DNA of 64,000 bases from Devosia litorisediminis (GCF_018334155.1 NZ_JAGXTP010000001.1:496001-560000), one strand, 5' to 3'. Shown: positions 8,558 through 18,448, counted from the stretch's first letter. Program-made: numbers and translations. The notes: generated from the letters alone by a model not told the origin.

Positions 8558-9121
8558 ATGACGGTATCGGATGACACGAGAAGGCGCTTTGCGCTGGCGA
8601 CTGCCCTGCGGGGTATTTTCATGCTGCTGGCAGGGCTATACGCGGTGATATGGCCGACGGAAGCACTGACCATTCTGGTGCTGGCTGGCGGCATCCTGCT
8701 GTTGATTGATGGCGTGCTGGGACTGTGGAGCCTGACATTCGGTGGTGGCAAGAGCGGTAATTACTGGTTTGACGTGGTGTCGAACGCGCTCTCGCTGGTT
8801 CTGGGCATCTTGATCCTGATCAGCCCGCTGCTGGCAACGATCTTCACCGTGACTTTCATGGCAACGCTGGTGGGTATTGCCGCGCTGGTGGTGGGGATCA
8901 TGCAGATCGTAGTGATCACGCGCGAACGAGAACATTATGCGCGGATCTGGCCGGTGGTGTTGTCGGGCGTTTCCTATGTGCTGCTGGGGCTGGTGTTTCT
9001 GTTCTTTCCGCTGCTCAGTGCCTCGATTGGGGTGATCTTTGGCGGTGTGCTGTTGATCATGTTCTCGTTTGGCCTGTTTGGCTGGGCCTGGCGGCTGTAT
9101 CAGCGCAGCAAGGCTGGTTGA
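8558..9121 (+). CDS. HdeD family membrane protein (DUF308)
   Basis: A 187-residue integral membrane protein with six evenly spaced hydrophobic helices in three pairs, the pattern of the HdeD/DUF308 family. A short charged head (MTVSDDTRRRFALATALRG) precedes helix 1. HdeD is linked to acid resistance in E. coli at high cell density, but most homologues have no known function. The ATG at 8558 follows a strong GGGAGG ribosome site. The next gene (a glycoside hydrolase) begins three bases after the stop, so the two are likely one transcript, although no functional link is obvious. Confidence 0.85.
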   Translation: MTVSDDTRRRFALATALRGIFMLLAGLYAVIWPTEALTILVLAGGILLLIDGVLGLWSLTFGGGKSGNYWFDVVSNALSLVLGILILISPLLATIFTVTFMATLVGIAALVVGIMQIVVITREREHYARIWPVVLSGVSYVLLGLVFLFFPLLSASIGVIFGGVLLIMFSFGLFGWAWRLYQRSKAG

Positions 9122-9124
9122 TCC

Positions 9125-10180
9125 ATGGCGAACGGGTTGGCTCCTGGCCGGTGGACCGCGGCGCGGGCGAACGCATGGTATGACCAATTGCCATGGCTGG
9201 TGGGCGCCAATTTTGTGCCCTCGACAGCGTCCAATCCCCTCGAGATGTGGCAGGCGGAAACTTTCAGCCCCGCAGTGATCAAGCGCGAGCTCGAATGGGC
9301 AGCGGGTATTGGTATGAACACGATGCGTGTGTTCCTGCATGACCTGCTGTGGCAGTGCGATCAGGACGCGTTCACCGACCGGATCAGGCACTACCTCGAT
9401 ATCGCGGACAGCCTGGGCATCAGCACCATGCTGGTACTGTTCGACTCGGTCTGGAACCCTGACGTGAGGCTGGGGGCGCAACCAGAGCCGGTGCCGGCGG
9501 TGCACAATTCGCAATGGGTACAAGGGCCAGGACGTGCTCTGGCCGACCCAAGCCAGTATGGTCGACTTCAGGACTATGTTGAGGGTGTGGTCGGCACGTT
9601 TGCCAATGATGAGCGGGTGCTGGTGTGGGACGTATGGAACGAGCCCAGCAATCTCAATGGCGGGCGCTTTGACGAACTGGACAATAAAGTAGAGCTCGTC
9701 AGCCAATTGCTGCCGCAGGTTTTTGACTGGGCGCGCAATGCCGGGCCGAGCCAGCCGCTGACCTCGGGTGTCTGGACCGGTCGAACGCTCTATGACGATC
9801 CTCATGCGCGCATCCAGATCGAGAATTCCGACGTCGTGAGTTTTCACGACTATCAGGTGCCGGAGCGTTTTGAGACCAAGCTGCGGGAGTTGCCCAGGGA
9901 CCGGCCTCTGTTCCTGACCGAGTTCATGGCGCGCACGCCGGGCAGCACGTTCGAGGGCATCCTGCCGATCGCCAAACGGGAGCGAATCGCCAGCTATTGC
10001 TGGGGACTCGTAGCCGGACGGTCGCAGACGCTCTATCCATGGGATAGCTGGACCCGGTCCTATCTGGATGCGCCGCCTGACCCGTGGTTCCACGATGTGT
10101 TCCACACGGATGGCAAGCCCTACCGTGCCGAGGAAACCGCATTGCTGCGGCAGATCACCGGGCGCGGCCAGCCAGACTGA
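9125..10180 (+). CDS. Clan GH-A (GH5-like cellulase-fold) glycoside hydrolase, cytoplasmic
   Basis: A 351-residue TIM-barrel protein. Conserved clan GH-A features are visible: VGANFVPSTASNPLEMW at the barrel start, MNTMRVFLHDLLW, the acid/base Glu173 in WDVWNEPSN, and the probable nucleophile Glu266 in LFLTEFMA on the strand 7 position. Such proteins are often annotated as 1,4-beta-xylanase or cellulase family hydrolases, but their substrates are mostly unknown. There is no signal peptide, so it probably acts on imported oligosaccharides or glycosides. It follows the HdeD-like gene by three bases; no transporter or other sugar gene is next to it. Confidence 0.75.
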   Translation: MANGLAPGRWTAARANAWYDQLPWLVGANFVPSTASNPLEMWQAETFSPAVIKRELEWAAGIGMNTMRVFLHDLLWQCDQDAFTDRIRHYLDIADSLGISTMLVLFDSVWNPDVRLGAQPEPVPAVHNSQWVQGPGRALADPSQYGRLQDYVEGVVGTFANDERVLVWDVWNEPSNLNGGRFDELDNKVELVSQLLPQVFDWARNAGPSQPLTSGVWTGRTLYDDPHARIQIENSDVVSFHDYQVPERFETKLRELPRDRPLFLTEFMARTPGSTFEGILPIAKRERIASYCWGLVAGRSQTLYPWDSWTRSYLDAPPDPWFHDVFHTDGKPYRAEETALLRQITGRGQPD

Positions 10181-10588
10181 TCAGCGATAGACGACGGCGA
10201 TGCCGGCGACGCTGTCGTCCTGCCGATAGATTTTTGCGGTACCGGGCACGCTCAGTTCAATATTGCCAAAACCGTCCCAGCGCGGCACCAGATCGGCATC
10301 GGCGCCAATGGAGACAAAGCTCGCCGCATCTTCGGGGACGCTGTCGCCCGCCGGGATCAGGGCTGCCTGGGTGTTGGGGCCGGTATCGGGACCGCAGGTG
10401 CGCGAGAAGACCACCAGATCAAAAGCGCCGTCTGGCGCCGTCAGTCGAAGGGTTTCAATGGTGCTGCACGAGGGCAGAAACCCGGCGGTCAGCCAGAGCA
10501 GGGCACCCACCAGCAACGCAGGCAGGGTGGTGAACAGCACCAGATGGCGAAATCGAAACTTGTTGGTGATGGCCACTAAAATGTCCAT
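10181..10588 (-). CDS. Hypothetical protein with one N-terminal membrane segment
   Basis: A 135-residue protein I do not recognise. Residues 15-38 form one hydrophobic helix (LVLFTTLPALLVGALLWLTAG), followed by a Cys-containing segment (FLPSCSTIETLRL) and a small, beta-rich, probably periplasmic domain with a second Cys (FSRTCGPDTGPNTQAALIP). A pair of cysteines in this arrangement could form a disulphide. It is transcribed toward the glycoside hydrolase and its stop touches that gene's stop. It is divergent from dnaG with only 58 bases between the starts, so the promoters overlap. The intact frame and codon use like its neighbours support a real gene. Confidence 0.65.
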   Translation of the reverse strand: MDILVAITNKFRFRHLVLFTTLPALLVGALLWLTAGFLPSCSTIETLRLTAPDGAFDLVVFSRTCGPDTGPNTQAALIPAGDSVPEDAASFVSIGADADLVPRWDGFGNIELSVPGTAKIYRQDDSVAGIAVVYR

Positions 10589-10646
10589 GCTGTGGATAAG
10601 ATCATGGCCCGTGACTCGGACCCTGGGAATGCTTATCTAACACCTC

Positions 10647-12581
10647 ATGCGCTTTTCCGATCAGTTTCTGGATGAGATCCGTCAACGCCTGCCGATAACG
10701 CAGGTGGTGGGCGAACATGTCATGTGGGACAAGCGCAAAAGCCAGCCGGGCAAGGGCGACATGTGGGCCTGCTGCCCGTTTCATGGCGAAAAAAGCCCCA
10801 GCTTCCATGCTGATGATCGGCGCGGAATCTATCACTGCTTTGGCTGTGGGGTGTCGGGCGATCATTTCCGGTTCCTGACCGAAAAGGCCGGTTTGAGCTT
10901 TCCCGAGGCCGTCGAACGACTGGCCGAGATGGCTGGTGTGCCGATGCCAGCGCGCGATGAGCGCCAGGAAAAGCGGGCCGCCGAGCGCAAGTCGCTGACC
11001 GATGTGATGGAGCTGGCGACCAAGTATTTCGAGGCCGCGCTGAGCCACAATATCGGGGCGCGGGCACGCGGCTATCTGCTGGAGCGTGGCGTGTCGGCTC
11101 AGAGTCAGTCGCGGTTTCGGATCGGTTTTGCGCCTGATAGTCGCAACGGGCTCAAGGAACATCTGGCAGCCAATGGCGCGTCGGCGCAGGACATGATCGA
11201 CACCGGGCTGGTGGCGGTGCGTGAGAATGACCCGATGCCCTATGATCGGTTCCGCAACCGGGTGATGTTCCCGATCACCGATTTCCGCGGCAAGGTGATC
11301 GCCTTTGGCGGGCGGGCACTGTCGGCCGATGTGCCGGCCAAGTATCTCAACTCGCCCGAGACTGAACTGTTTCACAAGCGCCAGACGCTCTATAACGGCC
11401 AGACCGCGCGGCAGGCAGCACGCGATGGCGGCACGGTGGTGGTGGTCGAAGGCTATCTCGATGTGATCGCGGCGGTGGCGGCGGGCTTTGAAGGCACCGT
11501 GGCGCCGCTGGGTACCGCGCTGACTGAAGAGCATCTGCAATTGCTGTGGCGGATGAGCCCGGACCCCGTGCTGTGTTTTGACGGTGACAAAGCGGGGCAG
11601 AAGGCCGCCGAGCGTTCCGCTGATATGGTGATCCCGCATCTCAAGCCGGGCTTTACGGTGCGGATCGCGACGCTGCCCGAGGGGCAGGACCCCGATGATC
11701 TGATCAAGTCGCAGGGGCGTGGGGCCTTTGCCGATGTGCTGGACCGGGCGCGCAGCCTGTCCGATGTGATCTGGAGCATGGAAACTGGCGGGTTGGTGCC
11801 CGAAACGCCCGAGGCGCGGGCTGCCTTGCAGGCGCGACTGCGGGAGCGCGCCAATTCGATTCAGGATTCGTCGGTGCGGTTTCACTATTCGCAGGCGTTT
11901 GACGAGAAGCTGCGGGCGTTTCTGGCACCGGTGCGTCAGAACCGGTTCGAACCGCGCAATGGTCAGCAGCGCTATGGTCAAAGCGGTGCCTATGGCTATC
12001 CTGGCCGGGGGACGCCCAAGCTGGTGGTGTCCGATACGCTGCGCAATTCGCGCCTGCTCAAGCCAGGCTCGGTGGCGGATGCGACCCCCCGCGAGGCTGC
12101 GATCATCCTCAGCCTGGTCAATCACCCCGCACTGGTGGAAGACAGTTTTGAGCCGCTCGCCAATCTGGACTTCGAGACGCCGGCTGCCCAAAAGGTGATG
12201 AGCGAGATTCTCAGTCTTGTGGTGCGCCACCATGATATCTCGGCCGATGATCTACGGGCGGCGCTGGGGGTTCGGGGACACGGTCCCGCTATCGCCCGTA
12301 TGGCGGATGTGCTGGCGCGACAGGGGGTCTGGCAGATTGCTTCAGAGATCGCTCTGGCTGATGCCCAGACCGGATTGAGTCATGCCTTGGCCTTGCATAA
12401 CAAGAAAGTTCAGCTAAATAGAGAGCTTAAAGCAGCCGAAGCAGCGCTGGGCGAAGACCCGAGCGAAGAAACCTTTGAAAGGCTGCGAGACATCAAGAAC
12501 CAGATTACCACTGTCGATGGCACAGAGGCATTGATCGAAGGATTTGGTTCGTTATCGGGGCGCGCGACACGCAGTTTTTAG
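10647..12581 (+). CDS. dnaG: DNA primase
   Basis: A 644-residue replicative primase. The N-terminal CHC2 zinc-binding domain has Cys43, His46, Cys64 and Cys67 (CPFHGEKSPSF and HCFGCG). The catalytic core follows, with TOPRIM motifs VVVVEGYLDVIAA (metal-binding Glu) and CFDGDKAGQKAA (Asp-x-Asp). The C-terminal 150 residues form the helical domain expected to bind DnaB helicase. It makes the RNA primers for lagging-strand synthesis. Length is normal. It lies 181 bases upstream of rpoD in the same direction, a remnant of the widespread rpsU-dnaG-rpoD macromolecular synthesis operon; rpsU is not here. Confidence 0.97.
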   Translation: MRFSDQFLDEIRQRLPITQVVGEHVMWDKRKSQPGKGDMWACCPFHGEKSPSFHADDRRGIYHCFGCGVSGDHFRFLTEKAGLSFPEAVERLAEMAGVPMPARDERQEKRAAERKSLTDVMELATKYFEAALSHNIGARARGYLLERGVSAQSQSRFRIGFAPDSRNGLKEHLAANGASAQDMIDTGLVAVRENDPMPYDRFRNRVMFPITDFRGKVIAFGGRALSADVPAKYLNSPETELFHKRQTLYNGQTARQAARDGGTVVVVEGYLDVIAAVAAGFEGTVAPLGTALTEEHLQLLWRMSPDPVLCFDGDKAGQKAAERSADMVIPHLKPGFTVRIATLPEGQDPDDLIKSQGRGAFADVLDRARSLSDVIWSMETGGLVPETPEARAALQARLRERANSIQDSSVRFHYSQAFDEKLRAFLAPVRQNRFEPRNGQQRYGQSGAYGYPGRGTPKLVVSDTLRNSRLLKPGSVADATPREAAIILSLVNHPALVEDSFEPLANLDFETPAAQKVMSEILSLVVRHHDISADDLRAALGVRGHGPAIARMADVLARQGVWQIASEIALADAQTGLSHALALHNKKVQLNRELKAAEAALGEDPSEETFERLRDIKNQITTVDGTEALIEGFGSLSGRATRSF

Positions 12582-12762
12582 AGATTTTCTCTAAAAGCGG
12601 GCGCGTACGCGCGATTTCGCATATGATTTGTGCGAAGTTTCGAGGCGGACCAGGTCACAAAAGGCGTAACGCCTGAGTGACTGACCTTTACCTTGCTTTG
12701 AGGTGTCACCACTTAAAGCCTTATTCGGACCCGAGCGCTGACGGGTTCCGACGGAGTACCAG

Positions 12763-14829
12763 ATGGCCACCAAGGCAGCTACCAAAACGACCAAAGACAA
12801 TGAGAAGCCGGAATCCGGCGCCCCCGAGGCGACGACAAACGATAGCCCGCTTCTCGATCTTTCCGATGCCGCGGTCAAAAAGCTCATCAAAGTCGCCAAG
12901 AAACGCGGCTATGTGACCTATGAAGAGCTGAATGCAGTGATGCCTTCAGACGAGGTCAGCTCCGAGCAGATCGAAGATTTCATGTCGATGTTCTCGGACA
13001 TGGGCATCAATGTCGTCGATGAAGACGAGGTCGAAGAGACCGAAGTCGAAAAAGACGAAGAAGATCAGGGCCAGGAAGTTGCTCCCGCCACCGGGACGGC
13101 TGTCGCGAGCACATCGAACGCCAAGTCCGGTTCAGACCGTACCGACGATCCGGTGCGCATGTATCTGCGCGAAATGGGCTCGGTCGAACTGCTCAGCCGC
13201 GAGGGCGAAATTGCCATCGCCAAGCGCATCGAGGCTGGTCGCGAGACCATGATCGAAGGGCTGTGTGAGAGCCCGCTGACCTTCCAGGCCATCATTATCT
13301 GGCGCGACCAGCTCGCCGAAGGCGAAATTCTGCTGCGCGACATTATCGATCTTGAAGCTACCTATGCTGGTCCGGACGCCAAGCAGGCCGCGCCTGTGCC
13401 GGACATGGCAACGCTGATTGCGCCGAAGTCGGCTGAAGCGACGGCCGAGAAGATCAAGGCCGCAACACCGCGCCGCTCGACCAACGAGAATGGCGAGTAT
13501 GTGCCGGAAGAGCCCAAGGCTCCCGAAGATCCAGCACCCGATGATGATGACGATGAGTTCGAAAACGCGCTGTCGCTGTCGGCGATGGAAGCCGAGCTCA
13601 AGCCACAGGTCGTTGAGACGTTTGATCGGATCGCTACCGCTTATGGCAAGATGCGCGAAATCCAAGACCGCAATGCGCAGGATCTGGGTGCTGTCGTCAG
13701 CGATGCCGACCGCAAGAAGATCGACGGTTTCCGTGCCGAAGTGATTGCCGATGTGAAGTCGCTGGCGCTCAACAATGGCCGTATCGAAAATCTGGTCGAG
13801 CAGCTTTACGACATCAACAAGCGTCTGGTGAAGCTTGAGGGTCGTCTGCTGCGCCTGGCAGAGAGCTATGGCGTCAAGCGCGAGAAATTCCTCGAGAGCT
13901 ATTATGGCCAGGAAGTGAACCCGGCCTGGGAAGCCAATCTTGCTGATTTCGATGGCAAGGGCTGGGGCGAGTTTGCCAAGCGCGAAGTCGACACCATCCG
14001 CGAAATCCGTGGTGATGTGGCGACGCTGGCGACTGAAGCCGGTCTGAACATCGGCGAGTATCGCCGCATTGTGCACAAGGTTCAGAAGGGCGAGCGCGAA
14101 GCTGCAATCGCCAAGAAGGAAATGGTGGAAGCCAACCTTCGTCTGGTGATCTCGATTGCCAAGAAATACACGAACCGCGGTCTGCAGTTCCTGGATCTGA
14201 TTCAGGAAGGCAATATCGGCCTGATGAAGGCCGTCGATAAGTTCGAATATCGTCGCGGTTACAAGTTCTCGACCTATGCGACCTGGTGGATCCGCCAGGC
14301 AATCACCCGTTCGATCGCCGATCAGGCGCGCACTATTCGTATTCCTGTGCACATGATCGAGACGATCAACAAGATCGTGCGGACATCGCGTCAGATGCTG
14401 CATGAAATCGGTCGCGAGCCGACTCCTGAGGAGCTCAGCGAAAAGCTGCAGATGCCTTTGGACAAGGTTCGCAAGGTGCTCAAGATTGCCAAGGAGCCAA
14501 TCTCGCTCGAAACGCCGATCGGCGACGAGGAAGATTCGAATCTGGGCGATTTCATTCAGGACGTGAATGCGACCCAGCCCATCGACGCGGCGATCCAGAG
14601 CAATTTGCGTGAAACCACGACCCGTGTGCTGGCCTCGCTGACACCACGCGAAGAGCGCGTGCTGCGCATGCGCTTCGGCATCGGTATGAACACTGACCAT
14701 ACGCTCGAAGAAGTCGGCCAGCAGTTCTCGGTGACCCGCGAGCGCATTCGTCAGATTGAGGCCAAGGCATTGCGCAAGCTCAAGCACCCCAGCAGGAGCC
14801 GCAAGCTTCGCAGCTTCCTGGACAACTAA
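12763..14829 (+). CDS. rpoD: Primary sigma factor (sigma-70)
   Basis: A 688-residue housekeeping sigma factor. Region 1.1 is at about 30-90 ([30 protein letters not shown], here cited only as a block). It is followed by an acidic linker, region 1.2 ([21 protein letters not shown]), a long non-conserved region, regions 2.1-2.4 (including [15 protein letters not shown] and IRIPVHM), region 3, and region 4.2 with a helix-turn-helix ([21 protein letters not shown]). It directs core RNA polymerase to most promoters. The 181 bases between dnaG and this gene hold a 12-base palindrome (GCGCGTACGCGC, 12601-12612) and presumably rpoD's own promoter. A strong terminator follows. Confidence 0.98.
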   Translation: MATKAATKTTKDNEKPESGAPEATTNDSPLLDLSDAAVKKLIKVAKKRGYVTYEELNAVMPSDEVSSEQIEDFMSMFSDMGINVVDEDEVEETEVEKDEEDQGQEVAPATGTAVASTSNAKSGSDRTDDPVRMYLREMGSVELLSREGEIAIAKRIEAGRETMIEGLCESPLTFQAIIIWRDQLAEGEILLRDIIDLEATYAGPDAKQAAPVPDMATLIAPKSAEATAEKIKAATPRRSTNENGEYVPEEPKAPEDPAPDDDDDEFENALSLSAMEAELKPQVVETFDRIATAYGKMREIQDRNAQDLGAVVSDADRKKIDGFRAEVIADVKSLALNNGRIENLVEQLYDINKRLVKLEGRLLRLAESYGVKREKFLESYYGQEVNPAWEANLADFDGKGWGEFAKREVDTIREIRGDVATLATEAGLNIGEYRRIVHKVQKGEREAAIAKKEMVEANLRLVISIAKKYTNRGLQFLDLIQEGNIGLMKAVDKFEYRRGYKFSTYATWWIRQAITRSIADQARTIRIPVHMIETINKIVRTSRQMLHEIGREPTPEELSEKLQMPLDKVRKVLKIAKEPISLETPIGDEEDSNLGDFIQDVNATQPIDAAIQSNLRETTTRVLASLTPREERVLRMRFGIGMNTDHTLEEVGQQFSVTRERIRQIEAKALRKLKHPSRSRKLRSFLDN

Positions 14830-14836
14830 TCTGTGA

Positions 14837-14862
14837 GGGCCGCGAAAGCGGCCCTTGTCTTT
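14837..14862 (+). terminator. Rho-independent terminator of rpoD
   Basis: GGGCCGC-GAAA-GCGGCCC hairpin (14837-14854) eight bases after the rpoD stop, followed by TTGTCTTT. Confidence 0.85.
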
Positions 14863-14932
14863 GGTGTGCGAATTGCCGCTGGCGGTATGGTCGGATAGGT
14901 TGCGCGAATCTAACGGGGAAGAGTTTGCGCTG

Positions 14933-15241
14933 ATGCAGCAAGGCAGTACTGAACCAGCCAAACGCCTCAAAGTCAGTGCGATCAGGGCCATCGTCCCGTT
15001 CAAACTAGTGGTAAGCTTTACCGATGGCTCATCGGGGACGTTTGATGCGGCGCCGATGATCGGGGAACGCGGTGAAGGCACCGAGCCCTTGCGTGACCGA
15101 CGCTTTTTCGGTTCGGTTGAACTGGCCAATGGCGTGCCAACCTGGCCGAACCACTTCGATATCTCGCCAGACTGGCTGCGCGAGGAAATGGAAAAACGCG
15201 GCGAATTGCGATTGCCGCTGCCGGTGCGCCACAGGCGCTGA
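14933..15241 (+). CDS. DUF2442 family protein
   Basis: A 102-residue protein with the pattern of DUF2442: KVSAIRAIVPFKLVVSFTDGSSGTFD, then PLRDRRFFGSVELANGVPTWPNHFDISPDWL (quoted in part). Members are small proteins, often near toxin-antitoxin or DUF4160 genes, and may bind nucleic acid or a partner toxin; no toxin gene is recognisable beside this one. I chose the ATG at 14933 because the upstream extension to 14855 would run into the rpoD terminator. It precedes two more small genes in the same direction with 25 and 90 base gaps. Confidence 0.7.
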   Translation: MQQGSTEPAKRLKVSAIRAIVPFKLVVSFTDGSSGTFDAAPMIGERGEGTEPLRDRRFFGSVELANGVPTWPNHFDISPDWLREEMEKRGELRLPLPVRHRR

Positions 15242-15266
15242 TCTGGCTGCAAGAGGAGACGAAACC

Positions 15267-15557
15267 ATGTCGTTCTGGAAAAATCTGTTTGGCGGTGGTG
15301 CATCCAGTGCCGAGCCTGCCGGCGACAAGGTGCTGGGCGAAGAAGGCCATAAGGGCTTTCTGATCAAGGCCATTGAAATGAAGGCCGGCAGTGAATTGCA
15401 GCTGGCCGGGACCATCGAGAAAGAGATCGATGGCGAACTCAAGACGTATCGTTTTGTCCGTGCCGATCGCATGACCTCGCGTGATGATCTTGTCGCTCTG
15501 GCGCTGTCCAAGGGCAAACAGATCATCGACGAGCAGGGCGAGCAGATCTTTAATTAA
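15267..15557 (+). CDS. HlyU family small regulator
   Basis: A 96-residue protein matching the HlyU family: MSFWKNLFGG at the start, HKGFLIKAIEMKAGSELQLAGTIEKEIDGE in the centre (beta-rich) and a final helix ALSKGKQIIDEQGEQIF. The family is named after a Vibrio haemolysin regulator annotation, but these short alphaproteobacterial proteins have no helix-turn-helix, and their role is unknown. The ATG has a strong AAGAGGAG ribosome site. Probably co-transcribed with the DUF2442 gene 25 bases upstream. Confidence 0.75.
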   Translation: MSFWKNLFGGGASSAEPAGDKVLGEEGHKGFLIKAIEMKAGSELQLAGTIEKEIDGELKTYRFVRADRMTSRDDLVALALSKGKQIIDEQGEQIFN

Positions 15558-15647
15558 GCCGACCACCGCAGAAATTTTGGCGCAGATGCCCAGTCCTGCG
15601 GACCGCAAGGTTCGCGGGTGGCTCTGCCCCGCACAGGAGTAAAGACC

Positions 15648-15869
15648 ATGGCCAGAAAGCCCACCGCGCGCAGCGAATTCGTGATGTTTGACGTCGTCTA
15701 TGAAGACGGCAGCCAGCGCTCCAACCGCAAGGTTGATGCCAGCCTGCTGGGTGGCCTGGACGGGGATGAACCCGCCAAGGCCGCGATCGAAGAGCAGGAT
15801 CGCGCCATTTCCGAGAAGTCGGGCATGCCGCCGCTTGAGATCAAGTCGCTCAAGCGCTCGGGGAAGTAG
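15648..15869 (+). CDS. Small conserved hypothetical protein
   Basis: A 73-residue basic/acidic protein that I recognise only as a type common in Hyphomicrobiales: [29 protein letters not shown], then a short acidic stretch and [10 protein letters not shown] (quoted in part). It has no membrane segment or Cys. CAGGAG is placed correctly before the ATG. Its 3' end overlaps the 3' end of the convergent flavin oxidoreductase gene by 20 bases. Function unknown. Confidence 0.7.
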   Translation: MARKPTARSEFVMFDVVYEDGSQRSNRKVDASLLGGLDGDEPAKAAIEEQDRAISEKSGMPPLEIKSLKRSGK

Positions 15870-16905
15870 TTCCCAACGCCTTGTCCACGGCCGGTTTGAC
15901 GACGGTGCCGTAAAGCTCGATGGCTTTCATGACCTTGTCATGGGGCAGGGTACCGACGCTGAGCTGCAGGCCGAAGCGGTCGTGTTTGAACCATTCGTGC
16001 TGGGCGAGGATCTTGTCGATGATCTGCTGCGGCGACCCCATGAAATAGGCGCCTTCGGGAGCTGCACCTGCCTCGAACTGGGCGCGCGTTGTGGGTGGCC
16101 AGCCGCGTTCCTTGCCAATGCGGTTCATTGCTTCGCTATGGGCTGGATACGCCATATCACGTGCGTCCTGGCTGTCAGCGGCAATGAAGCCGTGTGAGCT
16201 GATGCCAACGGGCAGCACAGTGACGTCGCGACCCACCTTGGTGGCTGTTTCACGATAGAAATCGACCAGTGGCGCAAACTGGCGTGGCTGGCCACCAATG
16301 ATAGCGATCATCAGGGGCAGGCCGTGATAGGCCGCCCGGGCCACAGAATTGGGTGTGCCGCCAACCGCGATCCAGAGTGGAATGGGTTGTTGAACGGGCA
16401 CCGGATAGACCGCGATGCCAGGAATAGGCTTGGTGTGTTCTGTGCCCTCCCAGGTGACAGGACCACCCTGTCGTAGCTTGAGCAGCAGATCGAGCTTTTC
16501 TTCAAACAGGGCGTCATAATCGTTCAAATCAAGCCCGAAGAGCGGAAAGCTCTCGATGAATGAGCCGCGCCCGGCCATGATCTCGGCCCGACCATTGCTG
16601 AGAAGATCGAGCGTGGCGAACTGCTGATAGACGCGGATCGGGTCTTCGGAGCTCAGAACCGTGACGGCAGTGGAAAGCCGGATTGATTTGGTGCGCGCGG
16701 CTGCGGCAGCCAGAATGGTCAGTGGTGCCGATGCGACGAAGTCCGGGCGGTGGTGTTCGCCAAGGCCGTAAAATGACAGGCCGAGCTGGTCGGCCAGTTC
16801 AACTTCCTCAAGCAGATCTGCGAGCCGTTCGGCCGGACTTTGCAGCGCGCCGCCGTTGAGTGGATCGGGTGTATTTTCAGCAAAGGAATAAAGGCCAAGT
16901 TCCAT
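15850..16905 (-). CDS. LLM-class (luciferase-like) flavin-dependent oxidoreductase
   Basis: A 351-residue bacterial luciferase-like monooxygenase. Characteristic segments are [59 protein letters not shown] (quoted in part), [19 protein letters not shown] and the C-terminal FMSG-like stretch [14 protein letters not shown]. It should use FMNH2 (or F420-like) with oxygen; the substrate is not predictable. ATG 16905 begins directly at the first barrel strand; the 30-residue upstream extension is Cys/Arg-rich and unlikely. The terminator of the next minus-strand gene stands just upstream, so this gene needs its own promoter. Confidence 0.88.
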   Translation of the reverse strand: MELGLYSFAENTPDPLNGGALQSPAERLADLLEEVELADQLGLSFYGLGEHHRPDFVASAPLTILAAAAARTKSIRLSTAVTVLSSEDPIRVYQQFATLDLLSNGRAEIMAGRGSFIESFPLFGLDLNDYDALFEEKLDLLLKLRQGGPVTWEGTEHTKPIPGIAVYPVPVQQPIPLWIAVGGTPNSVARAAYHGLPLMIAIIGGQPRQFAPLVDFYRETATKVGRDVTVLPVGISSHGFIAADSQDARDMAYPAHSEAMNRIGKERGWPPTTRAQFEAGAAPEGAYFMGSPQQIIDKILAQHEWFKHDRFGLQLSVGTLPHDKVMKAIELYGTVVKPAVDKALGTTSPSA

Positions 16906-16996
16906 GATGCACCTGTTGCGTTGGCGACAGACATGGTCGCCACGGTTGGGCGTATCAAGAACGCACAGCGGTGTAACTACCCCTGCGCCGGGCACG

Positions 16997-17023
16997 AAAA
17001 AGGCCCCGGTGGAAACCGGGGCC
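16997..17023 (-). terminator. Rho-independent terminator of the Ala/Pro-rich membrane protein gene
   Basis: GGCCCCGGT-GGAA-ACCGGGGCC perfect nine-base stem (17002-17023); on the minus strand it is followed by five T residues. Confidence 0.88.
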
Positions 17024-17075
17024 AGGGGTGCTGGCGAGCGGGGGGACGACTGCGCCAGCGAGGGAGGAAGACTAT

Positions 17076-17447
17076 TTACTGAGCAGGTGCGGCGACTGGA
17101 TCAGTCGTTGCTGCTGGTTCGGCTGGTGCTGCTGGAGCAGCAACGCCATCAGCCGGTGCGGCTTCGGTGGCTGGTGCCTGGGCAGCAGGTGCCTCGACGG
17201 CTGGAGCTGTTTCGGTCATTGGCGCAGGGGCCATTGCCGGATCAGCCGGTGCTTCAACGGCAGGTGCAGTGTTCACATCCACCGTGGTTGCCGGACCGGA
17301 ATTGGCCGAGAAGACCAGGTAGCCGATGGCCAGCAGAGCCAAGGCAACGATAATGCCGACGAACCAGCCGGTGCCGTTGCTTTCGCGGGTATAGACGGTG
17401 CGGTTGCCGTCATTGGTATAGACTGTGTCGCGTTCGGGATAAGCCAT
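17076..17447 (-). CDS. Single-pass membrane protein with Ala/Pro-rich tail
   Basis: A 123-residue protein of unknown function. A polar head ([23 protein letters not shown]) precedes one membrane helix at about 28-47 ([19 protein letters not shown]), then 75 residues made almost only of Ala, Pro, Glu and Thr. By charge the tail probably points into the periplasm. Short membrane-anchored proteins of this kind are common in the Devosia group. The tail resembles the low-complexity region of the OmpA-type protein at 18449-20548, which suggests a similar periplasm-spanning or wall-associated use (inference). It is monocistronic, with its own terminator. Confidence 0.65.
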   Translation of the reverse strand: MAYPERDTVYTNDGNRTVYTRESNGTGWFVGIIVALALLAIGYLVFSANSGPATTVDVNTAPAVEAPADPAMAPAPMTETAPAVEAPAAQAPATEAAPADGVAAPAAPAEPAATTDPVAAPAQ

Positions 17448-17673
17448 GATGTCGATCCTTGTTTGAACCTATGGCAGAAAAACGCGGGGTAATTACTTTC
17501 GTTCCCGAGGCTGTGATCACGGATTTCAAGTTTATTGAAAATCGTAATTCGCGTTAAATTTCAGCTGGATAGTGAGCGCCATTGGTTTCCTGGGCGCAGC
17601 GTGCCGCGCCCAGACTGACTTTGTTTGCCTGTATTTGGACATATTTGAGGGCGCGGTGTCCCGAAAAGGCCGA

Positions 17674-18306
17674 TCAGTGCGGCTGTCGGGCTTCGGCAGC
17701 CTTGTGAATTTCTTCGACCAGGCCCGGCTCAAGACCCAGCTTGGTGGCCAGCGCATCAAGATAGGCCCGCTCGGCTGCGGTATCGGCGGTGATCGCCACG
17801 AGCGATGCGGCATAGATCTCGGCGGCGTGCTCGGGGGTGTCGGCACGGGCAACCACCGCATTGATATCGAGCGGGGTTGATAGCTCGTCAAACACCCAGG
17901 CCTTTTCTTCCGAAGAGAGCGGCATCGCTTCGAGTCGGGTAAAGATGGCTTCCTTCTCATCGGCATCAATGCGGCCATCGGCTTTAGGGGCCGAGATCAT
18001 GGCGCGCACCAGCGTCTTGCCGAGTTGTTCTTGTGCATCAACATCCGCGGCTGGTGGGATGAAGGCATCGGGCGAGGATGGGGCTGGCGCGGCGGGTCTG
18101 GAATTCTGATGGTTCTGCCAGGCGCTATAAGCAAGCCCTCCCAGAGCAGCCATGGCGCCAAGCTTGGCCGTGTTGCCGGCCAGCTTTCCCAGTTTTCCGC
18201 CGCTGAGCAACATGCCTGCGGCCAGCCCGGCTGCGCCCGTCATGGCAGTTTTCTGCACATTCCTGTCGGTCTGAAGGGCTTTGACGATCTGGTCGATGTT
18301 GAACAT
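17674..18306 (-). CDS. DUF533 protein (TerB-like fold)
   Basis: A 210-residue protein of the DUF533 family (E. coli YebE type). The N terminus (NIDQIVKALQTDRNVQ) leads into a Gly/Ala-rich hydrophobic segment at about 20-55 (GAAGLAAGMLLSGGKLGKLAG), probably membrane-associated. After a Pro/Ala linker, residues 95-205 form an all-helical TerB-like domain with KADGRIDADEKEAIF, an Asp-x-Asp acidic loop. YebE is envelope-stress induced in E. coli; the molecular function is unknown. ATG 18306 is preferred over longer starts because it begins the conserved domain. The 226-base gap to the next gene holds only a weak hairpin near 17591-17612. Confidence 0.82.
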   Translation of the reverse strand: MFNIDQIVKALQTDRNVQKTAMTGAAGLAAGMLLSGGKLGKLAGNTAKLGAMAALGGLAYSAWQNHQNSRPAAPAPSSPDAFIPPAADVDAQEQLGKTLVRAMISAPKADGRIDADEKEAIFTRLEAMPLSSEEKAWVFDELSTPLDINAVVARADTPEHAAEIYAASLVAITADTAAERAYLDALATKLGLEPGLVEEIHKAAEARQPH

Positions 18307-18391
18307 GGCTACTCCCTTGGTTTTGTTCGAGATGGGGAATGATGGGTGTGATCGCAAGCGCGACGGAATGACGCTTGAGATGATGGGTGAC

Positions 18392-18421
18392 AAAAAAAGG
18401 GCCAGGCAAATTGCCCGACCC
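18392..18421 (-). terminator. Rho-independent terminator of the OmpA-type gene
   Basis: An imperfect stem with arms at 18399-18409 and 18411-18421 (two mismatches); on the minus strand it is followed by seven T residues. Confidence 0.8.
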
Positions 18422-18448
18422 TGATCGTGTTCGGTGTGGCGTTGAACG

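Noticed and set aside
8636..10105. A 489-codon minus-strand open frame opposite the HdeD-like and glycoside hydrolase genes
   Set aside because: Spans two well-supported genes, is rich in His, Gln and Arg, and has no start signal.
10602..12233. A 543-codon minus-strand open frame opposite dnaG
   Set aside because: dnaG has all its motifs on the plus strand; the antisense product is His/Arg-rich without family features.
12601..12612. GCGCGTACGCGC palindrome after dnaG as a terminator or operator
   Set aside because: No T run, and self-complementary CG-rich words are common in such a genome; no partner motif seen.
13132..15303. A 723-codon open frame on the minus strand across rpoD and the following small gene
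   Set aside because: It mirrors the high-GC codon pattern of rpoD on the other strand, has no ribosome site or family motif, and rpoD is certain.
17591..17612. TGGGCGC / GCGCCCA hairpin after the DUF533 gene as a terminator
   Set aside because: No T run on the minus strand and an eight-base loop; too weak to call.
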